NCBI GenBank assembly: GCA_039881145.1
Contig: JAYKKI010000074.1
Span: forward strand, 7,384,001-7,448,000
Direction: 5' to 3'
Length of the DNA stretch: 64,000 nt
Origin: Druceiella hillmani
Taxonomy: Eukaryota > Arthropoda > Insecta > Lepidoptera > Hepialidae
The notes beneath the pieces were generated by a model. It was not told the DNA's origin. It did no database searches and worked only from the letters and a program-made list of their open reading frames with translations. Every line of letters starts with the position of its first letter. The first letter of the stretch is position 1. Position numbers and translations under genes: made by a program. Shown in pieces: positions 1 through 60,304 of this stretch.

Positions 1-574
1 TTGATCCGCACGGATGTGTGTGATCCAATGCAAACTACATCAATTGGAGGTGCAAAGTATTTCACAACTTTTCCTGATAACCGCTCAGGTAAGGTATTTC
101 TGTATTTTATTAAGAGTAAAGCAGAAGTACATGATATATTTTTTGAGGTTAAAAATCGTGTAGAAAACGAGTTAAATAAGAAAATAAAGGTGTTGCAAAG
201 TGATATCGGTACAGAATACACAAAAACCAATTCTTGAATAATTATTTAAAGAAAAATGGGATATTGCATTAAACATCGAATCCGTATACTCCAAACAGAA
301 TGGCTTAAGTGAGAGAATAAATCGTACGCTCATCGAACATGCCAAATATATGTTGTTTAATGCTGATTTACAGATAGACTTCTGGGCAGAGGCGATGACA
401 ACAGCTGCTTATATTGTCAACCACTCATCCACTCGAGTACTCTCCTGTATCACCTCTGAAGAAATATGGACGGGACATAAGCCAGATTTAAGTCACATAA
501 GAATATTTGGATGCAAAGCAGTGGTGCTTGTACCGAAAGAAAAACGACAAAAACTGGATGCAAAATCAAGCTAA
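1..574 (+). pseudogene. Copia integrase fragment (frameshifted)
   Basis: Two reading frames, 1-237 and about 275-574, together cover a copia integrase core. Seen: TDVCDPM with the first catalytic Asp, LQSDIGTEY with the second, and KQNGLSERINRTL with the catalytic Glu, then FWAEAM and HIRIFGCKA typical of the region after the core. A frameshift near 235-275 separates the parts. Confidence 0.85.
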
Positions 575-1471
575 TTTGTTTTTGTTGGTTATGTTGATTG
601 TACAAAAGGATATCGCCTGATAGACCCAAAAAGTAGAAAGGCGGTCATGAGCAAAGATGTAGTATTCCTTAAAGCCAGATAAAAAGAAAGATGTTGCCCA
701 TTTCTGCACCCGAAACAAAAATAATTGAAAATGTTAATGCAGAAATTCCTAACAAATTCATACAGATGTATTAAGTATATAGAAAAATGTGGCTAACTTA
801 CCTTTAACAGAAAAAAAGCCTGACAATGTTCATGAAAATGTATATTCTTCACGGAGAACTCCCATTATAAGTTTTTGAGAAAGTCCAATAACCAGTCACC
901 TTATTACTATAATCCTGCAGACGAAACATACATACCTGATGATAACTTGGAATCTCCTCCGATGCTTCAGCTAAAGCTCGAACTACGCCGGGAATTGCAA
1001 TACAGAAAAGATAACCCAGTTTACTTAACTGCGATCCACAAAATACAGAAGAAGGTCTTAATTGTAACAAAGTAAATGAGTGGAAACGAGCCATGCAAGA
1101 AGAGTATGAATCATCAATAAAAAATAATACTTGGTCGTTGGTGGAGATACCCTATGGGAAGAAAATAATACCATGTAAATAGAACAAAAATGAATGAAAA
1201 TGGAGATGTCGAACGCTACAAAGTTAGACTAGTTATTTAAGGACACCATCAAATGAAAGGAGTTGATTATCATGAAATCTACGCACTTGTCGTCCGATGC
1301 TCGTCAATAAGGTATTTGATTAAATTAGCTGTGAAATATAAGAGAAAACATTTTATACAAATAAATCTCAGTAAAGTTCAAGAATACTCACGATATGGTG
1401 GCTGATATATTAACCAAGGCACTGCCGCGTCCAAAGCACGAGTTCTTCATTACTGTAATGGGTTTGTGTTC

Positions 1472-1481
1472 AGGAGGGGGA
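1472..1481 (+). other. Copia polypurine tract
   Basis: The purine run AGGAGGGGGA lies directly before the TG that starts the 3' LTR, the expected plus-strand priming site. Confidence 0.6.
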
Positions 1482-1685
1482 TGATAGAATATAAATAGAA
1501 CACAAACAAGCACCTAATAAAACATAGAGGCAATATGTCATTTCTCTAGATTGTAGTTTTTGTTTTTTGTTAGCTATGCTTTTCTCTCTGCTACGTAACT
1601 TCACTGTGCTAGCATTATTTTTGTTAATTTACTTAATTTAATTAATAAAGGATTACAGTTCATTGCCAAAGTGTTTATTTTTACA
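1482..1685 (+). repeat. Copia 3' LTR (about 204 bp)
   Basis: It starts TGATAGAATATAAATAG right after the polypurine tract and ends TTATTTTTACA, so TG...CA. It contains AATAAAGGATTAC as a possible poly(A) signal. The right boundary is inferred; no 5' LTR is in the window for comparison. Confidence 0.5.
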
Positions 1686-1949
1686 GATGTATTTCATTAT
1701 AGACTACAATGCTCAAGCAAATGTTCGATGTACTAACATAAATAATTTAAATCCAAACTTAATACGTCATTTACAAGACATTTTATAATAAAATAATTTT
1801 ATTTATTTTATTTTTATTTTTATTTACATAGAATTACGGAAATGTTACAGTTTTATACCTTTGCGTTTCAATAGGAATAAAAGAATAATTACATAAATTC
1901 AATTAACATTATAACATTGAGCGGTGACACACTTCAACACGTATATTCT

Positions 1950-2880
1950 AACTCGTTACAAACACATCACTCTCTGGTGCAACCATAAATGAAAATAAAT
2001 GTCATAAAGGAAACTTCTCTTCTATGCTGCAACGTATGGTTAACGCAGCATAAATCGGTAAGAAATAGAAATAGGAAACAATCCTATCGTTTCAAGTACA
2101 AATATCGAAGGAAGGTTTTCGGACACGTTCAATCATCGGGCTGTATTTAATTGTATGTGTTAGAAATGATGAAGCTGGCTTCTGACTTGCTTTGTACTAA
2201 AGAAACATATCAGAAATACCAGTAGGTAACAAAAACCCAAGCTTTTTGAATGGCCATTTCGCTACATTTGCCAAATGACCACGGAAAGTCAAGCGCGAAT
2301 CGAATTAAATTCCTAGATCAACCACTTCAGTATGTCGGCATAAAAGCGTCCTGCCAATAGTGCATTCACACTCAAGAGGACCGCGCTCTCAACCTTAACT
2401 TATTACAGAGCATTTGCTTGAATTAAACCGCAGACACCAGAGGCTCGCGATGTTCCACGCGAGAATAGCATCGAAATAGCACTTTAGCAACTTGAAATAG
2501 CAGAAAAAATCTTCACGTCATTCGCAAATAGAAGGCAGTGTGAAATTTCAGCCACAGTACCGATGATGCACACCAGAATAGTGAACAATAAAGGGCCCAG
2601 ATTCAGACCCTGGCTGATTCCTGATCGCGTGAAATAAAAATTAGATACAAAATTACCTACTCATACGTATTGCTTTATGTCCGCAATATACGAAACGATG
2701 AAACACAATAGTCGAAGAGAGAAATCAGATTCTCCAAGGCAGTTTAATAAAATGTCATTATCCACGCATTCAAAAGCTTTCTAGTAGTAGAAATACGCAA
2801 CATCGACTTGAAAACGAGATCCAAATGACATTAAAAACGCGAGATTTATAACTTTGAAAGGTCCGGTATAAACTCTCAAA
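1950..2880 (-). pseudogene. Non-LTR retrotransposon reverse transcriptase remnant
   Basis: Minus-strand decayed RT. GISQGLNLGPLLF (about 2585-2625) is the family's GxPQGSxLGPLLF block; LLFANDVKIF (about 2530-2560) is the LLFADDxKIF catalytic block with one Asp replaced by Asn. Further on, LNSSKC, a DLG...FDSRLTF stretch and KKLGFLLP match the usual C-terminal RT segments. Many stops and frameshifts; probably a Jockey/CR1-like lineage. Confidence 0.75.
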
Positions 2881-2920
2881 CAAATCCGATTTGTTTATTT
2901 TAAATAATGGTTGCGATGTA

Positions 2921-3118
2921 ATGTGTGGGTGTGGGTGTGTGGGTGTGTGGGTATGTGTGTGTGCGTGTGCGTGTGCGTGTGCGTGTGTGTGTCTGTGTGT
3001 GCGTGTGTGTGTCTGTGTGTGTCTGTGTGTGTCTGTGTGTCTGTGTGTGTCTGTGTGTGTCTGTGTGTCTGTGTGTGTCTGTGTGTGTGTGTCTGTGTGT
3101 GTCTGTGTGTGCTGTGTG
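2921..3118. repeat. GT-rich microsatellite (GTGTGTCT variants)
   Basis: About 200 bp of GT dinucleotides interrupted in a regular way by GTCT and GCGT. Reading frames through it are low-complexity artefacts. Confidence 0.95.
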
Positions 3119-3364
3119 AGATCTTACATTTTTCACAAAGTTTTTTTATGTTGTAAGTTAATTTTTTTGCTGTACATAATGGTTTAATTTTATTTTTCAT
3201 TTATTGTATACCTATATGACAGTAATGATAATGAACATTTTTTATTATTTCTTTACTAAATTCTTCGGTTAGTAAATTTTTTTCTCTTTTTCTAACCTTT
3301 TTATAGCATATTCTATCTTTTAATTTTAGTTTATTATTGTTCTATTTTATGTCCTTGTTTCTAT

Positions 3365-4650
3365 TTATTCTAGTTTAATTAAATTTACAATTTTCAAACT
3401 TTCTTCTTGATTTTCATAGAATTCTAATACAGGATTCCTGCTCAAACTATCTGCTCCTAAGTTGTATTTTCCTGGTGAATATATTACTTCAAAATTAAAT
3501 TGCGACAGATAATATGTCAGGTCTCTTAGTTCTTCATCCGTAAATTTTCTTCTAACCTTAATATTCATCTTCTCTAGAGGTTTATGATCAGAGAAAACAG
3601 TAAAATGTTTTCCTACGAGCCAGTGCTGCCAATATTTTACTACTTCTTTTATTGCTAAGCATTCTAGATATATGGCTTTTTTTTCTTTTGGATATTATTT
3701 AATTTTCTTCAAAAATATGCACAAGGTTTTTCTTCTCCATCCTCTTGTGGTTGCTTCCAAGGCCCTGTATACTGACATCTGTATAAATATATATTGGTAA
3801 ATCTGTAAACTTACATATTTGGCAAATATTTTCCAAAAAAAATAATTTTTCCGAAAAACTGTCGGATATTTTTTTCTGTTTTTGAAACAGGGTAATTCTT
3901 GATAGCAATTAAATTATCCTTCAACGGAGTAATTGTATTATTTTTTATAACATTACCTAAATACTTTTCAGAGTCTTGTGCAAAATTACATTTTGAAAAT
4001 TGTAATCTAAAGCCTTTCTTTAAAATTGGTCCCAATAACAGTGATAAACGTTATATGTGTTCTTTAAATATTTTAGAAAATATCAAAATATCATCTACAT
4101 AATATCAAAATTCATAGTGAAATCCCTATCAATAGTTTGTTTTCTTATAATGCTACATAATATTCTCTGAAAAATAGTAGAAGAAGTTTTTAAACCAAAG
4201 TGAGTGAATGATAAATAAGTCCATTGAAAATATCCTTCTTGAGTAATAAACATTGTTTTTTTCTATCCTCAATTTTCAATGGAATTGGCCAGAAGTTTCT
4301 TGTTTTTACCATTAAATCCTCGTTTAATGGGAAAGGTTGAGATCGAGGAACCACAAGCTTATTTATATCACGGAAATCTATACATAATATTCATCTTCTT
4401 CTTTCTTAAAAGCCAATGTTACTGGAGCTGCGAAAGGCCTATAGGATTCTTCGATTAAATTTCTTTGTAACAATTTTGATATTTTTTGTTCTATTTCTTT
4501 GTTATCTTCAATAGTGCACCTGTATAGTATTTTACTACGATATTTATCTATTAATAAATCAACGTGAGCTTCAAAGCCTTTCACAGTGCCTATATCATAT
4601 TTATCTTTAGCAATCAGAGTTTTATATTTATTTATTAATTCATCTATCAC
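3365..4650 (-). pseudogene. Gypsy reverse transcriptase and RNase H fragments
   Basis: Open pieces at 4650-4378 (RT start: NLIEESYRPFAAPV), about 4108-4083 (YYVDDILIFS, the catalytic YxDD box), 4035-3811 (FSKCNFAQDSEKYLG and IRQFFGKIIFFGKY, RT thumb) and 3568-3365 (FNFEVIYSPGKYN then ADSLSRNP, the end of RNase H). The order is right for Ty3/gypsy; stops and frameshifts separate them. Confidence 0.85.
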
Positions 4651-4959
4651 TGACTGCTTTTAAAGGTTTAAATGATTTATAGAAATATCAAAGTTTACCT
4701 TTTCCATGTGTTCATTAAAGTTTATTTTATATTTATCATTTGTTTCATTTATATTTTTAGGACCTCTAAACATACATCGTTTTTATATAAATTTTGTGTA
4801 ATTTGTAATTTTTCATTTTGAACTAGTGTGCAATCTAATCCAATCAAGAAGTAATAATCAAAATTCTCTTCATTTATCACAAACACATGAACATTCTTTC
4901 TAATATGAAAAATCTTTATTTTTAAAATTGTTATTCTTATAGCTTTTTTACACCATTAA

Positions 4960-5075
4960 TAGTTTTTAAGGATGTATTATTATTATTATTTACTGCGTTA
5001 TTTTTTAAAGATAACAGTCTTGAATTTACTAAGGATACATTTGATCCTGAGTCATAAATCCCCAAAATTTCCAAG
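4960..5075 (-). pseudogene. Gypsy aspartic protease fragment
   Basis: LEILGIYDSGSNVSLV carries D-S-G, a variant of the retropepsin D-T/S-G active site, between Gag and RT as expected. It decays soon after. Confidence 0.6.
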
Positions 5076-5118
5076 GTGTCGTTTAATAATAACTTAATTT
5101 TGATCAATGGTAGAATTA

Positions 5119-5772
5119 CTAGTTTTTTAGATTTAAATTATTTAATTCCATTTCTAATTCAGAATTATTCACATTTCTTATCTGATCTCTATTTGGTCTT
5201 TCACTACTTTTATTTTTGAACCAACATACAGATTCATGGTGGTATCGGTTTCCTTCGTTGTCTTTTTTACAAATTCTGCATGGTTTAATGTTTATATTCT
5301 TTTCTTTAATCTTGTTTTCGAAATCTTTTGTTTTCTTCGTATTTACTAAATATTCTAAGCCTTTGATATTATTAAATAAATCTTCCGTATCCTTCCGATC
5401 ATCCCTGTCAATTTTATCGGCTATAAAATTGAGTAAACCCGTAGCGATGAAGTCAATTAGAATGGATTTACCCATTGATTCGTTTATTTCCAATAAAAGT
5501 CTTCCTTTTTGTAAGGTGTATTCTACTAATGAGCCCTGTCTATATTTAAATAACATTATATACCTGACTGGCGACCATCCTTTGTCTGCGTATGTTTCAC
5601 ACAAACTTTGTTTCCATATTGACCATTTTGAATTCATTGTATGTTTTATGAGCATGTAACTGTACCAGTCAAGAGCGAAGTCCTCCAAAAACAACTTGGG
5701 TATTTCAATTTTAGGAGTGTCTTCTTTTGTGCCAATTCCAGTACATTCTATTTCAAAAATAGTCATCCACAT
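5119..5772 (-). pseudogene. Gypsy Gag with zinc knuckle
   Basis: A 217-codon open frame typical of retrotransposon Gag: FLEDFALDWYSYM and YADKGWSPVRY resemble the capsid core. CRICKKDNEGNRYHHESVC near the end is a nucleic-acid-binding zinc knuckle of form CX2C...HX4C. It belongs with 5968-6246 upstream and is separated from it by stops. Longest open frame of the element. Confidence 0.75.
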
Positions 5773-5967
5773 TTGTAATTTTTTTATTAATTTTTTATAT
5801 TAAAATTTTTTCTGACAAATGTCTAATATTATGGTATTTTAATGTATCCTTCTTCATTTCAGTAAAATTTTCTAGGATTCTAGATAAATTTCGTCTGAAA
5901 GTCCTGTAGAAGGTGCTTCTTGTAGTGTTTCTGGTTTTTCTTCCAGCAAATATCCCATGTTTCTTGT

Positions 5968-6246
5968 CTACACTACATGTTTCTTGTCTTCGTCTATATA
6001 AGCACTACTTATTTCTGGTATTACTGAAATCCATACTTGTCTTTTCTCATGTCTCCTTTGTAATTTATTTTTTACTTTCTCAAACGTTTCAGTTTTTATA
6101 AGTGCATGATGCAATCTTACTGGGTGGTATTGTTCAGGGATTATATAGGTATGTTGATTGACATCAGTTATTGAGGTTATACAAATTAAATTTGTTTTTA
6201 GGTCTTCACTTGCCTTTATGATAAACTCAAACTTTAACTTCACCAT
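5968..6246 (-). pseudogene. Gypsy Gag amino-terminal part
   Basis: A 92-codon open frame starting ATG, directly upstream of the Gag core on the same strand; a GLSDEI-containing stretch (about 5860-5940) links the two in broken frames. Assignment rests mainly on position. Confidence 0.45.
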
Positions 6247-6259
6247 TGTGGTATATAAC

Positions 6260-9150
6260 AGCTGTAGAAATGTTGTTTTATAATGTGTTTATTATAAACC
6301 CCTTATATAATATCGGGAAGGGCGAAATAAAATGATATTGTGTTGCTCTGAAAAGAGTTTAAACAACATTTAAGGTATTATTTCACAAATCTTTTTACTT
6401 CTTATATTAGTTTTTATATAAATTATCGACAATCGATTAAGCGTTAACAAAACAATAATTGATATTCTACAACGGAATCGCGGGCATAGAGAATATCTAT
6501 CTATGAAGCGCGCCGAACTTCATTAACTTATTGTACTAACTGTTATCTGTGGTTCCGCCCGCGTGAAAATTGTGGTCATGAATGTTAAAATTATTTTATC
6601 GACGTCGTCTTCGCGGTCTCCATCATATACCTGATTAAGAGAAAAAAATCTTTGTTTCTTGTTATCTTGTCTACATAACACAATATCTCTCGGACCACAT
6701 TCTTGATCGTGCTTTAATAAAGCGCATGAATTATAGTTTTGAAACAGGTGCATTTTGTGGTACTGACCTTGATCGCTCGTGACTTAGTTTCATGCGATGG
6801 CGCTGTCGTTCGCGATCTAGCGGTAGTTGAAGCTTTCACTGACTACTTCTGGTCGGTGTACAATCCGAACGCTCCTCGCCTTGACTTTGCGGCGTATTGC
6901 TACCGCCAGTGAAATCGATATTAATATCGCGATTATTTGCTTGGCGTGCGTACGTGCGTGCGTGCGCGTGTGCGGGCGTGCAGGCAGACGGGCGAGTGGG
7001 CGTTCGTGCGTGCGTGCATGTTTGCGTGTGTGTGTGTCATTACCTTTGTGATTTTTTAATTTTTAAATAAATAGTATCAGAGGTATTTCCGTATACAGAG
7101 AATGTAAAGAAACTCACTTTTTATTCTAAGGAACATTTTTGCTTTACCTTATTTCTTCTCTTTGAACTGCTTGAAATAAAAGTTACAGTTTTGATTCTCA
7201 ATGATTCTTGTATTATAAATAGTATGTTCGTCTATAAGTTATATTCTTATTGTTTCTCCATATGTTTATGCCTTTATTTATGAGATATATTCTCAGCACA
7301 ATTTATTCGTATCGTCGACGACATAAGAAATTTCATGCTATTATATTAAATAATTTTCAAAAAATAAAAATCTGTATTAAATAGCAAAATTAATTTTAAC
7401 CATAAGATTCAATGGAGCCATAAGGGCTTACAAATTTGGAAAACGTCCCAAGTCTGACTCTAGCTAAGTTGATAAGTATGAATAACGTTTCTAATAAATG
7501 CAAGATCATTGTAAATTAAAAACAGCAACGTCACTAATTTTGAGTGTGAATAATAACTGAATGCGGCAAAATTTGCGAAAGTGATTTTTGTAAACTCCAA
7601 CAAACTTTTGAAAACCGCACTTAAACAATTTTCCAAATTTATGAGCGATAATTTTTCTTAAGTCTACGAACGTACAGGTTATTTAAACATAGACGAACGG
7701 CCACACAACATATTAAATATTTTAGTAATATTAAATGATTTTTTGTCTTCATCTAATAGAAAAATACCAAACTGACCTCAGCTAATTTAACATTGTACTT
7801 TAATATCATTAGCTAATATTTAAAGAGGCAGGAATTGAGCACACGAGTGGTAGTATAACAAAATAAGTGTGGGCCAATTGATAATTCCAAAACATTTTAG
7901 TAAATAGTACCCCACGATCTCTATACTATACAACTATAGAAACTGTAAGACTGCGAGAGACTTATTGATGAACGTATGGACGAACATGTACGGTTATTAG
8001 CCACTTTAAAAATATATTTAAAAATGTTGAAATTTCTTGTAAAATAATACGAAATGTCTTGTGAAATATGACAACGCCACATATGACAACAGTATTGATT
8101 CAAATGAGGTAATGTAGAGGAATTAATAGAAGGTATGAATTAGTAAAGTTGCATAACATTCGAGTGAATATTTAGGCAAATTTATATGCAGCTCATAGAT
8201 TTTCCTTGGTAAGATCAGAAGAAATTTTCCCTTTGTGCAGACTTTTATGCTGATTGAAAGGAAATATAATTAAGGCCAATACAGTCACAATTTCTATTTT
8301 TGAAGGAACTCTTCATAACGTCGAATAATGTAATAATTAAAGTCAAAACAGTTACTGAGTAGAACATAAAACAGGAAACAAAGTTTTCCTTAAATGGGGG
8401 AAAAGTGAGTTCAATGATGACTAAAGTATGCTTCAATATTTCAGACCAAATTTGAGAATGTTTCATTGAAATGGTATTTACAAAACATAGTATGTGACAT
8501 CTCTCCACTTCTTCTCAACAAACTAGAAACCAAATTATAATATTTCTGATATAACAAGGTAAATGCTTACATGAAATATACACTACAGGATGTTAATTGA
8601 TTACAACAAAAAATAAACATTTTATGCTAAATTACATAATATTAATTTATGAGATATACTACATTATAATTTTCCATACTATTGCGATAATGATGACCTA
8701 ACTACCTACTAAGGTAGCAATTTTTTTAGTAATTAGCAGTCATTCTAATAGAAGAATGGAAGGTGATACGTCGATTTATGAGCCATCCGTGAAGATATAA
8801 TCACTCGCGTGAGTCGCCTACATAAGGCATAGAAAAAGCTATTTTACTTGCTGTATTTTGCGGCCTGCAAAATGTTCAATACACAAGTCTACAACTATAG
8901 AAATTGTAAGACTACGAAACTGTAAGTTTATTAGCGTCCTTAAAATATATGTAAAAATGAAAGTAAAATATATAAATTTTTCAATTTCGTTCCAAAATAC
9001 TGGAAATATTTGGTTATGAAATATAAAATACTTTCCTCGGGTTGACTCTTTATTACAAAAGATTTAATGTTTGAACCTATCTGTGATCTATTTTACACTA
9101 AAAGTATATTAAACCCTTAAATGCTAATACATGACGTTGGTTGTAATATG
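6260..9150. other. Intergenic, no gene recognised
   Basis: Downstream of the DPP4 3' end. It contains a GC-rich GTGC/GTGT simple stretch (about 6943-7038). A 76-codon minus frame at 6523-6753 resembles nothing I know. The rest is AT-rich without coding signal. Confidence 0.5.
6943..7038. repeat. GTGC/GTGT simple-sequence stretch
   Basis: Irregular CGTGCGTGCG and GCGTGTGTGTG repeats, GC-rich in an AT-rich setting. Confidence 0.8.
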
Positions 9151-9159
9151 TAATACTAA

Positions 9160-9345
9160 GTGTTAGCTGTAAATGTTGTTATATCTACACAGACACAAAG
9201 ATCGGCTGGCCGTCAAGCAACAGTCTCATCATTTGATACACAGAACATGGAACAAGTTTTATTTGTCTACGATGAGCACAGTAATGCACGTAGAGTTTTA
9301 ATAGAAATCATGCGACAATGTAGCAAGATACACGCAATTCTTTAG
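9160..9345 (+). pseudogene. Possible transposase helix-turn-helix fragment
   Basis: RSAGRQATVSS followed about 40 residues later by KIHAIL has the spacing of the GRP-linker and second HTH in Tc1/mariner-like transposases or DUF4817 repeats. The similarity is weak and frames break soon after. Confidence 0.25.
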
Positions 9346-9578
9346 GACGTGGTATTTTTATACATAGTGACTTGGTTGAGAGCGGACAGATCTTTGATTC
9401 AATTAGAGCGTTCGAGAAGTGAGTCCTTGAAAAAATGGAGATTTTACGTGGCTCGTTATGAAAGGACAATCTTTAGCTGTGTTGGGTAGAAGCATTGAAC
9501 GGTAGTTACGAGATACTATTGAGGGACCTTCGAAGATCCCCTCTTTTGTATGAGTAACATCACCCATGTTATAGGTCC

Positions 9579-9800
9579 CTAGAGGGGCCCTGAGACAACC
9601 CGAGTGGCCGCGGCAGGAATAATATATTTGAAAACGGGCACGGTGTGAAACAACTTATACGCTCGTGCCGAAGAAAAAAAAATTAAAGGTTCAAACGATT
9701 TTACGGGTAATCTGAAATCAAATTCCAAGAGGGGGGTCCCCTTATAGGAAATCTTAAATAAGTGCAATTTTTCAACGTTTCTTATTCCTGCCCCACACAC
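9579..9800 (-). other. Unrecognised 73-codon open frame in a GC-shifted patch
   Basis: The opposite strand is also fairly open. Composition is protein-like (LPVKSFEPLIFFSSARAYKL) and unlike the surrounding AT-rich DNA, but no family is recognised. It could be part of an unknown repeat. Confidence 0.2.
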
Positions 9801-9849
9801 TTTGCTTGCTTGCCCGTTTCTTCTTTCTATTGAAAAAATGGGCAGTGTT

Positions 9850-11370
9850 CGTTGTTTTTCAATCTATTCGTTGTTTTACAATAAACACTGTAGAATTAGG
9901 AGTTCGTTATCCATTTGTTTATTTAATGGCCCCTTAATTAGAGTTATACTTCTGGGTTTTTGTGTTTTTCCTTTTATTAATGTAATGTGTAGTCTTATTT
10001 TAAGTTGTTTATCTTATTAGTATTGCTAGAAGTACTGAGCATAGCATCATTGTTAATAGTTATTCCTATTATTGAGTTGTGATACGAAAATATTATTAAA
10101 ATAACGCACCAATTGCAATGATTATTTAAACGTAATTACCACTTCAATCCAGGACCTTCCTAACGTTCAACTTGTAAAATGAAAGATGCAAGCCAAAGTT
10201 TTTGCTCAAAATTTTAATAATTTTTCGTTTTCACTTCGGCATGGATCTAAGTTGAAATAATCGGCTAATGTGATAAGTATGCCACTATAAACTTCCATTC
10301 CCAATGTTGAACTAATTTTACCAATATTGGAATTATGAACAAATATGTAAATTGAGAAAAAAGAATATATCTTATTTTTTCAAGCAAATAATGGTATTGA
10401 CGTAAACGGATACGAATAAATATATTTATCGATAATACAAATCAGTTTATTTCCCCCATAAAATAACTTAGGATATAAAATCATGTAATATTTAACTAAA
10501 TTTCGTAATGCTACTGCAGTCAATAGTCAACATGCGAAGAGTTGAGTAGTAAATTAGACCTGACAATCTAAAGACACAATTTTGATTAGCTCTACGATTA
10601 TTAGTTCCTTACATGCAGGCGCCACCACGTAGCCTCCAAGTAGTTCCATCTCATAGGTCCGGTCGGAACTAACAAATAGTTGTACATCAAAAAATAATAA
10701 TAAACAACAAAACTAACGAAATATTCGCTTGATTATATAAACCTACTTAAAAAAAAACATTTTTTTTTCTAAAAATAGCTACTGAAGCGTTATATACGCG
10801 TAAGGTTTCAAATATGCTCTTTAACATTCCTTTGTAACGTAACCCTCTGCAAGTTCAAATTTGTATATTTGTAACAAAATACAAACCTATAATTCTAATA
10901 GAAAACACATCAAATTTAGTCTTTCTATTTCTGTTCGGCGTTATAAATGAATTTATTTTTCACTATCTATGTTTTTGTCGGCTCAACAGGAAACTCTTAA
11001 AAATAACAGAATGTAAATAAAAATACGGTCTCATAATTATATTTATTAAGTACAATTACACGAAATACTGACACGCTGACAAATATATCAACAATTCCAT
11101 AAGTTATAAAGTTAAACTAGTTTCACATACGGAATTTATCGACGTTTCTTTCTCTTAAAATTATTTTCTTATTTAAAATTAACACAGTGACAACATTACA
11201 AAACACCGCACAAGTCGAGAAAATTAAGCCACTAAGGAATACTTCACTTACTTTCTTCAAATGGTACTACTAAAACCATTACCGGAGAACAGAAACAATT
11301 GTCGCCTTTAAATCATAAAAATAAAAGCTTAAAACGAGATAATAACATGTATCTGTAACTTATACAATAT
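9850..11370. other. Intergenic, nothing recognised
   Basis: AT-rich sequence between the 9.2-9.8 kb patch and the DPP4 poly(A) signal. I see no coding frame, tandem repeat or transposon signature. Confidence 0.5.
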
Positions 11371-11376
11371 TTTATT
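11371..11376 (-). terminator. Probable polyadenylation signal of DPP4
   Basis: AATAAA on the minus strand about 90 nt after the DPP4 stop codon, a normal distance. Such hexamers are frequent in AT-rich DNA, so this rests on position. Confidence 0.45.
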
Positions 11377-11464
11377 TTAGTTATGGTGTAAACTCTACGG
11401 TTCGCTATTGCGCTTAATTTATGTCCTACGTCCAATGTCAGATGGCCTTATATCGACACGTCGT

Positions 11465-60304
<48,840 letters not shown>

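Larger units (their letters stand above)
1..1685 (+). mobile_element. Ty1/copia retrotransposon, truncated and internally deleted
   Basis: Plus-strand copia pol remnant running in from the left edge: integrase, the start of reverse transcriptase (1075-1350), then a jump to the very end of RNase H (ADILTKALPRP, about 1400-1430), a polypurine tract and a 3' LTR. Most of RT and RNase H is missing, and stops and frameshifts break the rest, so it is inactive. Confidence 0.85.
3119..6260 (-). mobile_element. Ty3/gypsy retrotransposon, decayed and 3'-truncated
   Basis: Minus strand in the order Gag, protease, reverse transcriptase, RNase H, start of integrase. The integrase stops inside its HHCC zinc-binding module (KKLCEKCKI, about 3125-3155), exactly where the GT microsatellite begins. 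No LTR recognised. Multiple stops and frameshifts. Confidence 0.85.

Noticed and set aside
2895..3200. Long open frames of Thr-His or Cys-Val repeats
   Set aside because: They are translations of the GT/CA microsatellite; only the first about 35 codons of the minus frame (gypsy integrase) are meaningful.
5216..5659. 147-codon plus-strand open frame
   Set aside because: Shadow of the gypsy Gag frame on the other strand; Ser/Leu/Phe-rich with no domain.
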